From Sulfuritalea sp. (GTDB lineage: Bacteria; Pseudomonadota; Gammaproteobacteria; Burkholderiales; Burkholderiaceae_C), in NCBI GenBank assembly GCA_021737875.1, contig JAIPDD010000007.1:1-40159 (forward strand): a stretch of DNA of 40,159 nucleotides, in the 5' to 3' direction. The notes beneath the pieces were generated by a model. The model did not search any database and was not told the origin of the DNA. It saw only the letters and a list, made by a program, of their open reading frames with translations. Below, piece after piece: positions 16,288 to 24,991 of the stretch. Both the position numbers and the translations under genes were made by a program. Within the stretch, counting starts at the first letter, position 1. Every line of letters starts with the position of its first letter.

Positions 16288-16824
16288 TTAGTGGGGATCG
16301 TTTTTTACCCGATCTGCCTGCACTTCAAGAGCGCGCAGTTCGGGCGCTAAGCCGTTGAGCACGGCATTGACATACTTGTGTCCATCGGCACCACCAAATT
16401 CTTTGGCAAGCTCGATGCATTCATTGAGCACAACGCGCCAAGGCACGTCAGGGCAGTGCTGCATTTCATACACCCCAATCCACATCACAGCGTGTTCGAT
16501 CGGAGAAATTTCTTTCATGGGGCGGTCTAAACGCGTGAGTACCAGCGCATCGAGTTGGGCGGCGTGTTCAATACAACCGTGCAGCAGGGCGTCAAAGTGC
16601 AGCGTATCGGCCTTTGCAAAACCGGCCAAATCGCGGGTGTACACATCGATGTCTTGAACGCTGTTTTTCCCCACCATGCTTTGGTACAGCGCTTGAACCG
16701 CAAATTCGCGGGCACGGCTGCGTGCGTTTTTGCTCCCTGCTTTGCGTGCGCCCGTGCTGGTCAAGCCCGTTCGGGGTTGGCGCGGAGGGCGCTTTGGCGT
16801 TGCAGGGGTTTGGTAGTCGCTCAT
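16288..16824 (-). CDS. nusB: Transcription antitermination factor NusB
   Basis: The product is 178 aa. An extended basic N-terminus (~35 residues) is followed by the all-helical NusB domain ([17 protein letters not shown], then [14 protein letters not shown] and [29 protein letters not shown]). NusB with NusE binds the boxA RNA element for rRNA antitermination. The ATG overlaps the ribH stop by one base (TAATG), implying coupled translation. The ribH-nusB pairing is very common in proteobacteria. The basic N-terminal extension is longer than in E. coli NusB (139 aa total) but is normal in betaproteobacteria. Confidence 0.95.
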   Translation of the reverse strand: MSDYQTPATPKRPPRQPRTGLTSTGARKAGSKNARSRAREFAVQALYQSMVGKNSVQDIDVYTRDLAGFAKADTLHFDALLHGCIEHAAQLDALVLTRLDRPMKEISPIEHAVMWIGVYEMQHCPDVPWRVVLNECIELAKEFGGADGHKYVNAVLNGLAPELRALEVQADRVKNDPH

Positions 16825-17297
16825 TAAATAGATTCCAAAACGTTCGCCATTTCAACTGCAACACGCGCTGCATCACGGCCTTTTTCAACTTGCCTGGCGA
16901 TCGCTTGGGGGAGGTCCTCGGTGGTCAAAATCGCATTGGCGATCGGGATTTGGTAATCCAAAGCGATGCGGGTCACACCTGCGCTGGATTCGTTGGCGAC
17001 CAATTCAAAGTGGTAAGTCTCACCCCGAATAATGCAGCCCAAGGCAATCAAGGCGTCGTACTTGGATTTTTCAGCCATGGCCTGCAATGCAATCGGCACC
17101 TCCAAGGCGCCTGGAACGGTGATGTGGTGGATGTCTTTGTCTGCGACGCCTAGGTCGCGCAGTTCTTGTTTGCAGGCCAAAGCCAGTGCATCGGTGATGC
17201 CGGCATTAAACCGGGCTTGAACCATACCAATGCAGAGTTTTTTCCCGTCCATGCGCGAATCGCTGGAATTTACGCTGCCTTTGTCTGCGCCAAACAT
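16824..17297 (-). CDS. ribH: 6,7-dimethyl-8-ribityllumazine synthase
   Basis: The product is 157 aa, the lumazine synthase that condenses 5-amino-6-ribitylamino-uracil with dihydroxybutanone phosphate, the penultimate step to riboflavin. Typical motifs: [30 protein letters not shown] and [16 protein letters not shown], with the catalytic His within the [10 protein letters not shown] region. A less conserved N-terminal segment ([14 protein letters not shown]) precedes the fold; an in-frame Met at residue 16 (MDGKK) is an alternative start. It follows ribB by about 30 bp and overlaps nusB by one base. Its co-substrate is made by the upstream RibB. Confidence 0.96.
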   Translation of the reverse strand: MFGADKGSVNSSDSRMDGKKLCIGMVQARFNAGITDALALACKQELRDLGVADKDIHHITVPGALEVPIALQAMAEKSKYDALIALGCIIRGETYHFELVANESSAGVTRIALDYQIPIANAILTTEDLPQAIARQVEKGRDAARVAVEMANVLESI

Positions 17298-17327
17298 GGT
17301 GGAATCTTTCTGAGTGAAGTTTGAAAA

Positions 17328-18461
17328 TTAGCGGGTGGAACTGACGTAGCCCACGGTTTCTAAGCCATAGCCTGCCATGCTTGGCATGCGCCTGGGGCTG
17401 CCCATGAGGCGCATCTTGTGGACTCCGCACTGGCGCAAAATTTGGGCCCCCACGCCATACGTGCGCAGGTCCATGCGGCCGCGTTCTGGTGCGTGTGAAG
17501 GGCGCGCAATGCCTTCAAACTGCTCTAACAGTTGCGCGCCGCTTTCCCCGCAATTGAGCAAGACCACGACGCCTTTGCCTTCTTTGGCAATATGGCTCAA
17601 AGCCGCGTCTAAGCTCCATGAATGCAGCGAACGCCCGACTTCTAAGGCGTCTAAGACCGAAAGCGGTTCGTGCACTCGCACCGATACCACCTCATCGGCA
17701 GCCCATTGGCCTTTGACCAGTGCCAAATGCACGCCGTGGCCGGTGGTGTCTTGAAATGCATGCGCTGTGAAGTCGCCAAACGCGGTTTGCAGTGGGCGCG
17801 TGCCTTTGTTCTCTACCAAGGACTCCACACGGCTGCGGTGTTCGATCAAATCGGCGATGGTGCCTATTTTGAGCCCATGCTCGGCGGCAAAGACTTGCAA
17901 ATCAGGCAAGCGGGCCATGGTGCCATCGTCTTTCATGATTTCGCAAATCACAGCCGAAGGCGTGCAACCTGCCATGCCTGCCAAATCACAACCAGCTTCG
18001 GTATGGCCTGCGCGCATCAAAACGCCGCCGTCAACGGCCTGCAAGGGAAAAATATGGCCGGGCTGAACCAGGTCTTTGGCCACTGCGTTTTTGGCCACTG
18101 CCGCTTGCACCGTGCGGGCGCGGTCCGCTGCAGAAATTCCCGTGGTCACACCCACGGCAGCTTCAATGGAAACCGTAAATGCAGTTTCGAGTTTGGTACC
18201 GTTGCGCGCCACCATGGGGGGCAGCTTCAGGCGCTCGCAACGCTCGCGGGTGAGCGTGAGGCAAATCAAGCCGCGCCCAAAACGGGCCATGAAATTAATA
18301 GCCTCGGGCGTGACATGGTCGGACGCCAAAATGAGGTCGCCTTCGTTTTCGCGGTCCTCTTCGTCCACCAAAATCACCATTTTTCCCGCGCGCATATCGG
18401 CCACGATGGCTTCAACAGGGGAAATGGCAACAGGATGGAGGGGGGCAGCGGGTGCGGTCAT
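17328..18461 (-). CDS. ribB: 3,4-dihydroxy-2-butanone 4-phosphate synthase with degenerate GTP cyclohydrolase II-like domain (RibBX type)
   Basis: The product is 377 aa. Residues ~10-210 are a complete RibB domain, with the acidic active-site loop [13 protein letters not shown] (32-44) and [12 protein letters not shown] (150-161). It converts ribulose 5-phosphate to dihydroxybutanone phosphate. The C-terminal half looks like RibA but has lost the zinc site: where RibA carries three cysteines (the RCDC region), this protein has [20 protein letters not shown]. The [11 protein letters not shown] segment survives. Such hybrids are known in proteobacteria as RibBX and are expected to lack GTP cyclohydrolase II activity. 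A genuine ribA should therefore be elsewhere. The ORF-track start at 18554 would overlap hslR; the ATG at 18461 ([10 protein letters not shown]) gives the expected N-terminus. No FMN riboswitch fits in the 68-bp gap upstream. Confidence 0.92.
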   Translation of the reverse strand: MTAPAAPLHPVAISPVEAIVADMRAGKMVILVDEEDRENEGDLILASDHVTPEAINFMARFGRGLICLTLTRERCERLKLPPMVARNGTKLETAFTVSIEAAVGVTTGISAADRARTVQAAVAKNAVAKDLVQPGHIFPLQAVDGGVLMRAGHTEAGCDLAGMAGCTPSAVICEIMKDDGTMARLPDLQVFAAEHGLKIGTIADLIEHRSRVESLVENKGTRPLQTAFGDFTAHAFQDTTGHGVHLALVKGQWAADEVVSVRVHEPLSVLDALEVGRSLHSWSLDAALSHIAKEGKGVVVLLNCGESGAQLLEQFEGIARPSHAPERGRMDLRTYGVGAQILRQCGVHKMRLMGSPRRMPSMAGYGLETVGYVSSTR

Positions 18462-18529
18462 CGACAACTTTCGGATAAGGGGCTCTGTAAGGAGCCTGCC
18501 ATTATCGCTGCAATAGGCTTGCGCCCGGT

Positions 18530-18934
18530 TCAGTCGTCTAGCGATGCGCTCCACCTGGCGTTGAGCCCTTTTTGCAGGTCGCGGCGGTCGCGCTTGGTCG
18601 GGCGGCCATGGCCAATCGCCAAGGCGGGCTCTGTGTGCAATCGGTTGTGCTCGGCCAGCTGCAGGCGTACTTGGATGCTTTCTGGAGTTTCTTCATAGAG
18701 TTGTTGCGCAACGGGTGCAGATCCGCGCTTATCGCTCACGCCTTTGACCAGCAGCGTGCGCTTGACTTGGCCTTGCCAAACAGTCAGGGTGATTCCCACG
18801 CGAACTTCAAATGATGGCTTCACATCGCGCTGCCCAACTTGGACATGCCCCTTGCTTACCTCTTGCGTTGCGAGTGAGCGGGTTTTGAAAAAACGCGCCG
18901 CCCACAACCATTTGTCTATGCGAATGCTTTCCAT
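18530..18934 (-). CDS. hslR: RNA-binding S4 domain protein, Hsp15-like
   Basis: The product is 134 aa. The N-terminal S4 RNA-binding domain is clear (RIDKWLWAARFFKTRSLA, then VSKGHVQVGQRDVKPSFEV). A basic C-terminal tail with GRPTKRDRRDLQKG is typical of Hsp15. In E. coli Hsp15 binds 50S subunits carrying a stalled nascent chain and helps recycle them. It starts 7 bp after the sensor kinase stop and ends 68 bp before ribBX, so it may be co-transcribed with either neighbour. The family call is strong; the heat-shock role is carried over from E. coli. Confidence 0.9.
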   Translation of the reverse strand: MESIRIDKWLWAARFFKTRSLATQEVSKGHVQVGQRDVKPSFEVRVGITLTVWQGQVKRTLLVKGVSDKRGSAPVAQQLYEETPESIQVRLQLAEHNRLHTEPALAIGHGRPTKRDRRDLQKGLNARWSASLDD

Positions 18935-18941
18935 AGTGGGG

Positions 18942-20357
18942 TCAGTTCTGAAGGGTTTTCAAAGGTAGGCGAATCAGAGCGTCCAAACCTGCCAAGCGAC
19001 CGGCTTCAAAACGGTTCTCTAAGCTGATCTCTCCGCCCAAGGCCAAGACCATTTCCCGGGCAATGGTCAGCCCCAGACCCGAGCCCGATGCGGGCCGCTC
19101 CGTCGCGAAGGGTTGAAACAAACGGCTGCGTTGGGTGGCGTCCATTCCATGCCCTGAGTCGGAAATGCGCAGCTCGGCGTGTGTGCCTTTTTGGCACAAG
19201 CCAATCCGTAAACTGCCGCCTGTGGGGCAATAGCGAATGGCGTTGTCAAGGAGGTTGCGGGTCATTTCACGCAAGATCCACGCATGGGCGACAACGGTGC
19301 AGGCTTGGGTTTCTATCTCAAAGTCCAACGATTTGGCGGCAATCAAGGGGGAGAGATCCAAAGCGATATCTCGCACCGCAGGAGCCCAATCGAGCGATTG
19401 GTAATCTTTTTGCTGGCGCACCTGTTCCACCTTGGCCAAGGAGAGCATTTGGTTGGCCAGTTGCGTGGCCCTGTCCACCGTTGCCTCAATGTCTTGAAGC
19501 GCCAAGTCAGGCGCAAGGTCTCCCCGCCGGGCCGATTGCACCTGCAGTTTCAACACAGCAAGCGGAGTTCGAAGTTGGTGGGCTGCGTCTCGGACAAACC
19601 GTTTTTGGTTTTCCAGCAGGTATTGAAGACGTTGCATCACTTGGCTGGTGGCTTGGGTTAGCGGCCGCAATTCGCGCGGAAGATTGGACTCGTCAATCGC
19701 GCTGAGATCGTCTTCTTGGCGGCTGGACAACGCATGGCTGAGCCTGCGAACAGGCCGTGTCACGCGTTGGACAACAAACAGCACAACGCCGGCAATCACA
19801 GCGATAAGCGCCACTTGCCGAAGCAAGGTTTCTATCAAAATTTGCTGGGCCAGGGTCTGCCGAAGTTCTAAGGTTTCGGCCACTTGCACCATCGCCATCG
19901 CACGTTCGCTGCCGGTGGCCACGGGTTGTAACAAGATGGCAACCCGCACCGGTTCCTCGCCTAAGCGGGCATCGTAAAAATCAACCAATGCGGCATACGG
20001 ACCTTGGTCAGGCAAGCGGCCTTGCCAAGCGGGCAGGTCTTGCGCGCCATCGATCCACTGGCCTTTGGCGTCTGACACGCGGTAGGTCATGCGGCTGCGG
20101 TTATCGGCTTCAAAGGCTTCTAATGCGGCGTAGGGAATGCGCGTTCTCAACTGCGCTTGGTCTGCGCTGCCTTGGATTTCAATCAGCTCTCCGATGGCTT
20201 TGGCCGATGCCAAGAGGGTTCTGTCATACGCAATATTCACCGCATTCAAGGTTTGACGGTACAGGCTAAAGGTATCAAGGGCGACGAACAACACAATCGG
20301 CAGCAAAATACCAATAAGCAGGCTGCGCCGCAAGCTGGTGTGACGAAGGTCTGCCAT
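18942..20357 (-). CDS. tctE: Sensor histidine kinase, TctE family
   Basis: The product is 471 aa. A first membrane helix (residues ~12-30) and a second (~180-198) flank a periplasmic sensor region typical of the TctE/QseC group. A HAMP-like linker follows. The phospho-acceptor H260 is in FVRDAAHQLRTPLAVL. The ATPase has N-box NLLDNAIRYCP, G1 DSGHGMD and G2 GSGLGLTIAREM. It should autophosphorylate on sensing a periplasmic ligand and pass phosphate to the regulator encoded 3 bp upstream. Divergent tctCBA genes strongly suggest it senses the transported carboxylate. Start ATG 20357. Confidence 0.93.
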   Translation of the reverse strand: MADLRHTSLRRSLLIGILLPIVLFVALDTFSLYRQTLNAVNIAYDRTLLASAKAIGELIEIQGSADQAQLRTRIPYAALEAFEADNRSRMTYRVSDAKGQWIDGAQDLPAWQGRLPDQGPYAALVDFYDARLGEEPVRVAILLQPVATGSERAMAMVQVAETLELRQTLAQQILIETLLRQVALIAVIAGVVLFVVQRVTRPVRRLSHALSSRQEDDLSAIDESNLPRELRPLTQATSQVMQRLQYLLENQKRFVRDAAHQLRTPLAVLKLQVQSARRGDLAPDLALQDIEATVDRATQLANQMLSLAKVEQVRQQKDYQSLDWAPAVRDIALDLSPLIAAKSLDFEIETQACTVVAHAWILREMTRNLLDNAIRYCPTGGSLRIGLCQKGTHAELRISDSGHGMDATQRSRLFQPFATERPASGSGLGLTIAREMVLALGGEISLENRFEAGRLAGLDALIRLPLKTLQN

Positions 20358-20360
20358 GGC

Positions 20361-21038
20361 TTATTCGGCTTTGAGTAAGTAGCCCAAACCCCGCAGCGTG
20401 ACCAGAGTCACACCGGCACTTACCAGTTTTTTCCTTAAGCGGTAAACCACTACCTCAATGGCCTCTAACTGAACATCTTTTTGGTCTGGGAAAACCAAGT
20501 CCAGCAAGCGCTCTTTGGCAAGCGCATGCTCTGGCTTTTTCATCAAGGCTGCCATCAACGCAAACTCCCTGGGGCTTAAGTCCATCACTGCGCCATGAAG
20601 GTAGAGCGCACGGTTGTCACGGTCTAGCCGAAGGGCGCCTAAGGTACTGGTCTGGTTATCGGTTGAAGCGGGTGCGTTGGACTGTCTGCGGTTCAATGCG
20701 CGAACCCGGGCTTCGAGTTCATCGAGGTCAAAGGGCTTGGGAAGGTAGTCGTCGGCCCCCGCATTGAGTCCGAGTATTTTGTCCCCCACCGTCCCCCGCG
20801 CCGTCAAAATTAACACGGGTGTTGGAAGGCCAGCTTGGCGGGCATTTTTCAAAACCTGCAATCCGTCCAGCCCAGGCAAGTTCAAATCCAATACCACCAC
20901 ATCGGGCTGCATCGCTTGCCACGCAGCGACGGCTTGGCTTCCGTGGTCGCACAATTGAACCTGCATCATCTTTCTCTCCAGGCTGCGTTTTAAGGTCAGT
21001 GCCAGAGTGGGATCGTCTTCAATCAGCAGCAGTCGCAT
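20361..21038 (-). CDS. tctD: OmpR-family response regulator, TctD-like
   Basis: The product is 225 aa. The receiver domain has acidic pocket EDD (7-9), phospho-acceptor D51 in VVVLDLNLPGLDG and K101 in LPKPFDLDE. A C-terminal winged-helix domain (MDLSPREFALMAALMKKPEH, then VEVVVYRLRKKL-like segment) binds DNA. The ORF track runs to 21665, but this extension is antisense to tctC and the promoter; MRLLLIEDDP at 21038 is the natural start. It forms an operon with tctE and is divergent from tctCBA. TctD/TctE pairs control tricarboxylate uptake in Salmonella and Pseudomonas, so activation of the divergent operon is the likely job. Confidence 0.94.
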   Translation of the reverse strand: MRLLLIEDDPTLALTLKRSLERKMMQVQLCDHGSQAVAAWQAMQPDVVVLDLNLPGLDGLQVLKNARQAGLPTPVLILTARGTVGDKILGLNAGADDYLPKPFDLDELEARVRALNRRQSNAPASTDNQTSTLGALRLDRDNRALYLHGAVMDLSPREFALMAALMKKPEHALAKERLLDLVFPDQKDVQLEAIEVVVYRLRKKLVSAGVTLVTLRGLGYLLKAE

Positions 21039-21071
21039 AAAGTGGAGGCTGGGGTTTTCCCTAGAGTGTTG

Positions 21072-21089
21072 GACAGCCGATTGACAGCC
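21072..21089. promoter_or_regulatory. Tandem GACAGCC repeats over the tctC -35, candidate TctD site
   Basis: GACAGCC occurs at 21072-21078 and again at 21083-21089, 11 bp apart in the same orientation. The second copy overlaps a perfect TTGACA (21081-21086). OmpR-family regulators bind tandem direct repeats spaced 10-11 bp near -35 elements. No good -10 follows at 16-18 bp, as expected for an activator-dependent promoter. Confidence 0.5.
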
Positions 21090-21135
21090 TCGCTTGCCAT
21101 CATAGAGCTGTTTTAAACCCCTCAAGGAGAACCCT

Positions 21136-22095
21136 ATGCGTCGCGATACCTTTCTCAAGTCTTTGGCCGCTTTGTCGGTTGCGGGTGCGTTGCCTATGCG
21201 CGCATGGGCCGCAAGCAACATCAAAATGATGATTCCCGCCAATCCGGGCGGCGGCTGGGATGGAACCGGGCGTGAATTCGGCAAAGCCTTGCTCGATGCC
21301 AAAGTAGCTGACACGGTGCAGTATGAAAACAAAGGCGGCGCAGCGGGCGTAATTGGTTTGGCGCAGTTTGTCAACGCTTCCAAAGGCGACCCCAACGCCT
21401 TGATCATGACAGGTGCCGTCATGGTCGGCGGCATCATTACGGGCAAGCCCCAAGTCGGCATGGACCGCATTACCCCGATTGCGCGTTTGACCAGCGAGTA
21501 CAACGTATTCGTCGTACCCGCGGATTCACCTTTGAAGACGATGAAAGATGTCGTTGAACAAATGAAGAAAGACCCGGGCAGCGTCAAGTGGGGCGGTGGC
21601 TCACGGGGGTCCACAGAGCATATTTGCGCTTCCATGTTGGCAACGCGTGTCGGTGTCGACCCCAAAAAAGTGAACTACGTGGCCTTTCGCGGAGGCGGTG
21701 AGGCCACGGCGGCAATCTTGGGTGGCAACGTCACCGTGGGTGGCAGCGGTTACAGCGAATTTGCGGAATACATCAAGGCCGGAAAAATGCGCGCGATCGG
21801 CGTCACGTCTGAAAAACGCTTGCCCGGTGTTGCAGTTCCCACGATGCGTGAATCGGGCTATGACGTGGTCTTGGGCAATTGGCGCGCTGTCTACGGCGCC
21901 CCAGGAATTACCACTGAGCAGCGCGCTGCCTTGACTGACATGGTGGTGAAAGCGACCAAGTCCAATGCGTGGAAAGCAGCGTTGGATAAAAACGCTTGGA
22001 CACCTGCACTGCTGACTGGCAAAGCGTTTGATGATTTTGTTGACAATGAGTTTGCAAGTTTGCGAGGCATCATGCATTTGTCAGGCATGTTGTGA
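21136..22095 (+). CDS. tctC: Tripartite tricarboxylate transporter, periplasmic binding protein
   Basis: The product is a 319-aa TctC/Bug-family solute receptor. The twin-Arg-like N-terminus MRRDTFLKSLAALSVAGALP leads to cleavage after AWA (~residue 24). The mature chain has the family pattern IPANPGGGWDGTGREFGKAL, the G-rich KGGAAGVIGLAQFV and GGGSRGSTEHICASMLA. It captures a carboxylate in the periplasm and delivers it to TctAB. A strong AAGGAGA ribosome-binding site lies 6 nt before the ATG. The gene leads tctC-tctB-tctA-FAH and is divergent from tctDE. The exact ligand (citrate, tricarballylate, phthalate-like or another) cannot be told. Many Bug proteins are orphans, but this one has its full transporter. 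Confidence 0.94.
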   Translation: MRRDTFLKSLAALSVAGALPMRAWAASNIKMMIPANPGGGWDGTGREFGKALLDAKVADTVQYENKGGAAGVIGLAQFVNASKGDPNALIMTGAVMVGGIITGKPQVGMDRITPIARLTSEYNVFVVPADSPLKTMKDVVEQMKKDPGSVKWGGGSRGSTEHICASMLATRVGVDPKKVNYVAFRGGGEATAAILGGNVTVGGSGYSEFAEYIKAGKMRAIGVTSEKRLPGVAVPTMRESGYDVVLGNWRAVYGAPGITTEQRAALTDMVVKATKSNAWKAALDKNAWTPALLTGKAFDDFVDNEFASLRGIMHLSGML

Positions 22096-22631
22096 GTTTT
22101 TTCGGTATCCCAAAAAACCAAGAAATCATCCTTAGTACGGGCATCATCGCGCTGGCCTTCGGGCTAGCGTGGGGTGCTTTAGGGATCTCCTCGGAGGCGG
22201 GGTACGCTGGCATCGGCCCCAATTTTTTGCCGATGCTGGTGTCTGCTGGACTGTTTCTGTGCGGTGGTTTTTTGTTCTGGGAAGCCTTTAGTGGTGGGTT
22301 TCGCAATGTGCCTGATTCAGAGCCTAGCGAAACACGGCAAGAACAACCCTGCTGGAGCGGAATGGTTTGGATGTCGACAGGCTTGTTGCTAAGCGCTGCC
22401 CTAATCACTGCGATTGGTTTTATTTTGAGCTGCGCCTTGTGCTTTGCTTGTGCCGCCCATGGCTTGCGCCAAGCGACTGCGAACCCTTCCCAAGCAGCCC
22501 AGCCCCACAGCATGCGCAGTTGGGTTGTGGATACCTTCCTCGGCTTGACGATTGCTGCGCCTGTGTTTTGGATGTTTACCAAATTCTTGTCTATCAGTTT
22601 GCCGGGATTGACGCAAAGCGGGTGGTTGTAA
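22092..22631 (+). CDS. tctB: Tripartite tricarboxylate transporter, small membrane subunit
   Basis: The product is 179 aa with about four hydrophobic helices (residues ~13-35, 45-65, 92-118 and 145-172), the architecture of TctB. It starts at a GTG whose GTGA overlaps the tctC stop, and its TAA shares a base with the tctA ATG (TAATG). All three transport genes are thus translationally linked. TctB sequences are poorly conserved, so size, topology and position carry most of the evidence. It is thought to assemble with TctA in the inner membrane. The segment [20 protein letters not shown] and the internal [14 protein letters not shown] are seen in the family. Confidence 0.88.
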   Translation: MSFFGIPKNQEIILSTGIIALAFGLAWGALGISSEAGYAGIGPNFLPMLVSAGLFLCGGFLFWEAFSGGFRNVPDSEPSETRQEQPCWSGMVWMSTGLLLSAALITAIGFILSCALCFACAAHGLRQATANPSQAAQPHSMRSWVVDTFLGLTIAAPVFWMFTKFLSISLPGLTQSGWL

Positions 22632-24130
22632 TGGATATTTTGAATCACCTGCTTGCGGGTTTTGCAACCGCAGGCACGCCTGTGAATTTGCTCTGGGCTT
22701 TTGTAGGTTGTGCTTTAGGAACTGCGGTGGGCGTCTTGCCCGGGATCGGGCCCGCAACTGCCGTGGCGATGTTGCTTCCCATTACGTCGCATGTGGACTC
22801 TACCGCATCGATGATTTTCTTTGCCGGTATTTACTACGGGGCCATGTACGGTGGTTCAAGCACCTCTATTTTGCTCAACACCCCTGGCGAAACCGCCACC
22901 ATGGTCACTGCCATGGAAGGCAACAAGATGGCCAAGAGCGGTCGCGCTGGCGCTGCCTTGGCAACTGCCGCAATTGGCTCCTTTATTGCAGGAACAATTG
23001 CCACCATCATCGTGACCTTGTTTGCCCCCGTATTGGCCGATTACGCGGTTCGCTTGGGACCGCCTGAATACTTTTGTTTGATGCTGTTGGCGCTGACGAC
23101 GGTGAGCGCTGTGCTGGGCCAAAGCACGGTGCGTGGACTGACCGCTTTGTTTGTCGGACTGGCAATTGGTCTCATAGGCATGGACCAGATAACCGGCCAA
23201 GCGCGCTACACCGGTGGCGTCCCTGAGCTTTTGGATGGCGTTGAAATCGTGTTGGTGGCTGTGGGCTTATTTGCTGTCGCAGAAGCCTTGCATGCGGTGC
23301 TGTTTGAAGGCGCAGTGAAGGAGTCGGAAAACAAACTCACCCGTGTGACGATGAGCGCCAAAGACTGGCGCAGGTCGTTGCCGGCGTGGCTGCGCGGTAC
23401 CGCTATTGGCGCGCCATTTGGTTGTATCCCCGCCGGCGGCACCGAAATTCCCACATTTTTAAGTTATGCGGTGGAAAAAAAATTAGCCAAAGGCGAACAC
23501 TTGGCTGAATTTGGCAAGCAAGGCGCAATTGAAGGCGTTGCCGGCCCCGAAGCTGCTAATAACGCAACGGTCACAACCGCTTTGATTCCCTTGTTGACGC
23601 TGGGTATTCCCGTGAGCAACACCACGGCCATTTTGTTAGGCGCGTTTCAAAACTATGGTATCCAACCTGGGCCGCAGCTTTTCACCACTTCAGCAAGTTT
23701 GGTCTGGGCTTTGATTGCTTCGCTCTACATTGGCAATGTGATGTTGCTGGTATTGAACCTGCCTTTGGTGGGCCTGTGGGTCAAGTTACTCAAAGTGCCT
23801 AAGCCTCAGCTGTACGCAGGAATTTTGATATTTGCCACCGTGGGCGCCTACGGCATGCGCCAAAGCGCGTTTGACCTGGTGTTGCTCTACGCCATTGGTT
23901 TGCTAGGCCTGGTGATGCGACGCTTTGATTTCCCTACCGCCCCCGTCGTCGTGGGCATGATTCTGGGTCCATTAGCGGAAGCGCAATTGCGCAACGCACT
24001 TTCCATTGGCGAAGGCAAGTGGACTATTTTTCTAGAGCGGCCCATGTCGCTGACGCTTTTGTGCGTGGTGGTCGCGGTTTTGGTTTTGCCACGGGTTTTG
24101 AAAAAACGCAAAATAGCCGCTTTCATCTAA
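22631..24130 (+). CDS. tctA: Tripartite tricarboxylate transporter, large permease subunit
   Basis: The product is a 499-aa protein with about 11-12 hydrophobic helices and the TctA signatures [19 protein letters not shown] and [20 protein letters not shown] in the N-terminal half. A related repeat, [17 protein letters not shown], occurs in the second half. These glycine-rich re-entrant motifs form the substrate path. It uses the ion gradient, with TctB and TctC, to import carboxylates. The ORF track begins at 22367 inside tctB; the ATG at 22631 gives the proper start [11 protein letters not shown]. It is followed after 9 bp by an FAH-family enzyme. Confidence 0.96.
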   Translation: MDILNHLLAGFATAGTPVNLLWAFVGCALGTAVGVLPGIGPATAVAMLLPITSHVDSTASMIFFAGIYYGAMYGGSSTSILLNTPGETATMVTAMEGNKMAKSGRAGAALATAAIGSFIAGTIATIIVTLFAPVLADYAVRLGPPEYFCLMLLALTTVSAVLGQSTVRGLTALFVGLAIGLIGMDQITGQARYTGGVPELLDGVEIVLVAVGLFAVAEALHAVLFEGAVKESENKLTRVTMSAKDWRRSLPAWLRGTAIGAPFGCIPAGGTEIPTFLSYAVEKKLAKGEHLAEFGKQGAIEGVAGPEAANNATVTTALIPLLTLGIPVSNTTAILLGAFQNYGIQPGPQLFTTSASLVWALIASLYIGNVMLLVLNLPLVGLWVKLLKVPKPQLYAGILIFATVGAYGMRQSAFDLVLLYAIGLLGLVMRRFDFPTAPVVVGMILGPLAEAQLRNALSIGEGKWTIFLERPMSLTLLCVVVAVLVLPRVLKKRKIAAFI

Positions 24131-24139
24131 GGTGTTGCC

Positions 24140-24991
24140 ATGAAGTTATTACGCTACGGCCCTGTGGGCCAAGAAAAAGCCGGCGCTTTGGGCTCAGACG
24201 GCAAAGTGCGCGACTTGTCGATGCTTTTTTCTGACCTGGACGCCGCCCACCTATCCCCGCGTGCCTTGGCTGCGCTACATGCCTTGAATATCGATGCCTT
24301 GCCAATGGTGACTGGCGATGTGCGGCTGGGGTGTCCGGTGTCGAACATTGGAAAAATTGTTTGTGTTGGACTCAATTACGCCGACCACGCCCGTGAAAGT
24401 GGGATGGAGCCACCCAAAGAACCGATTCTTTTTCTCAAGGCCACGAGTTCTATTACCGGCCCCCATGACCCCGTCACCATCCCGCGGGGTTCCGTGAAAA
24501 CGGACTGGGAGGTGGAGCTTGGTGTGGTGATCGGCAGCAAGACCAGCTATGTGAGCGAGAGCGAAGCCATGGCGTGTATTGCGGGTTATGTGCTGATCAA
24601 TGACGTGTCGGAACGCGCATTCCAGCTCGAGCGCGGCGGCCAGTGGGACAAGGGCAAATGCAGCGACAGCTTCTCCCCCATCGGTCCTTGGTTGGTCACG
24701 CCCGATGAAATCGCTGACCCACACAACCTGCCCTTGTGGTTGGAAGTCAACGGCAAACGCGTGCAAAACGGAACCACTGCGAATTTGATTTTTGGCATTC
24801 CCAAACTCATCAGCTACATCAGTGAATTCATGACACTGCACCCTGGTGATGTGATCAGCACGGGCACACCCGCTGGTGTGGGCATGGGCCAAAAGCCCAC
24901 GCCTTGGTATCTCAAAGCGGGAGACCGCTTGCGCTTGGGCGTGGAGGGCTTGGGAGAGCAAACGCAGACATGCGTGGACTCACGTCCTTGA
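24140..24991 (+). CDS. Fumarylacetoacetate hydrolase (FAH) family protein
   Basis: The product is 283 aa. A short N-terminal domain (MKLLRYGPVGQEKAGAL) precedes the FAH catalytic fold. Metal ligands are visible: Glu residues in DWEVELGVVIG and an upstream acidic cluster; the C-terminal ISTGTPAGVGMGQKP loop is diagnostic. FAH-family enzymes hydrolyse or decarboxylate beta-diketo or oxo acids and isomerise dienoates. Examples are fumarylpyruvate hydrolase, 2-hydroxyhepta-2,4-diene-1,7-dioate isomerase and oxaloacetate decarboxylase. It follows tctA by 9 bp, so its substrate probably derives from the imported carboxylate. Its final 80 nt overlap, antisense, the 3' end of dusC. Family secure, substrate unknown. 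Confidence 0.9.
   Translation: MKLLRYGPVGQEKAGALGSDGKVRDLSMLFSDLDAAHLSPRALAALHALNIDALPMVTGDVRLGCPVSNIGKIVCVGLNYADHARESGMEPPKEPILFLKATSSITGPHDPVTIPRGSVKTDWEVELGVVIGSKTSYVSESEAMACIAGYVLINDVSERAFQLERGGQWDKGKCSDSFSPIGPWLVTPDEIADPHNLPLWLEVNGKRVQNGTTANLIFGIPKLISYISEFMTLHPGDVISTGTPAGVGMGQKPTPWYLKAGDRLRLGVEGLGEQTQTCVDSRP

Noticed and set aside
18462-18529. Possible FMN riboswitch before ribBX
   Set aside because: The gap is 68 bp, about half the length needed, and I see none of the conserved RFN core segments.
17670-18698. 342-aa plus-strand ORF over ribBX/hslR
   Set aside because: It is antisense to two well-supported genes, and its composition is typical of reverse-frame translation (His/Gln/Gly-rich).
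21039-21665. Upstream extension of the TctD ORF
   Set aside because: It would fuse a translation antisense to tctC onto a receiver domain that starts canonically at MRLLLIEDDP.
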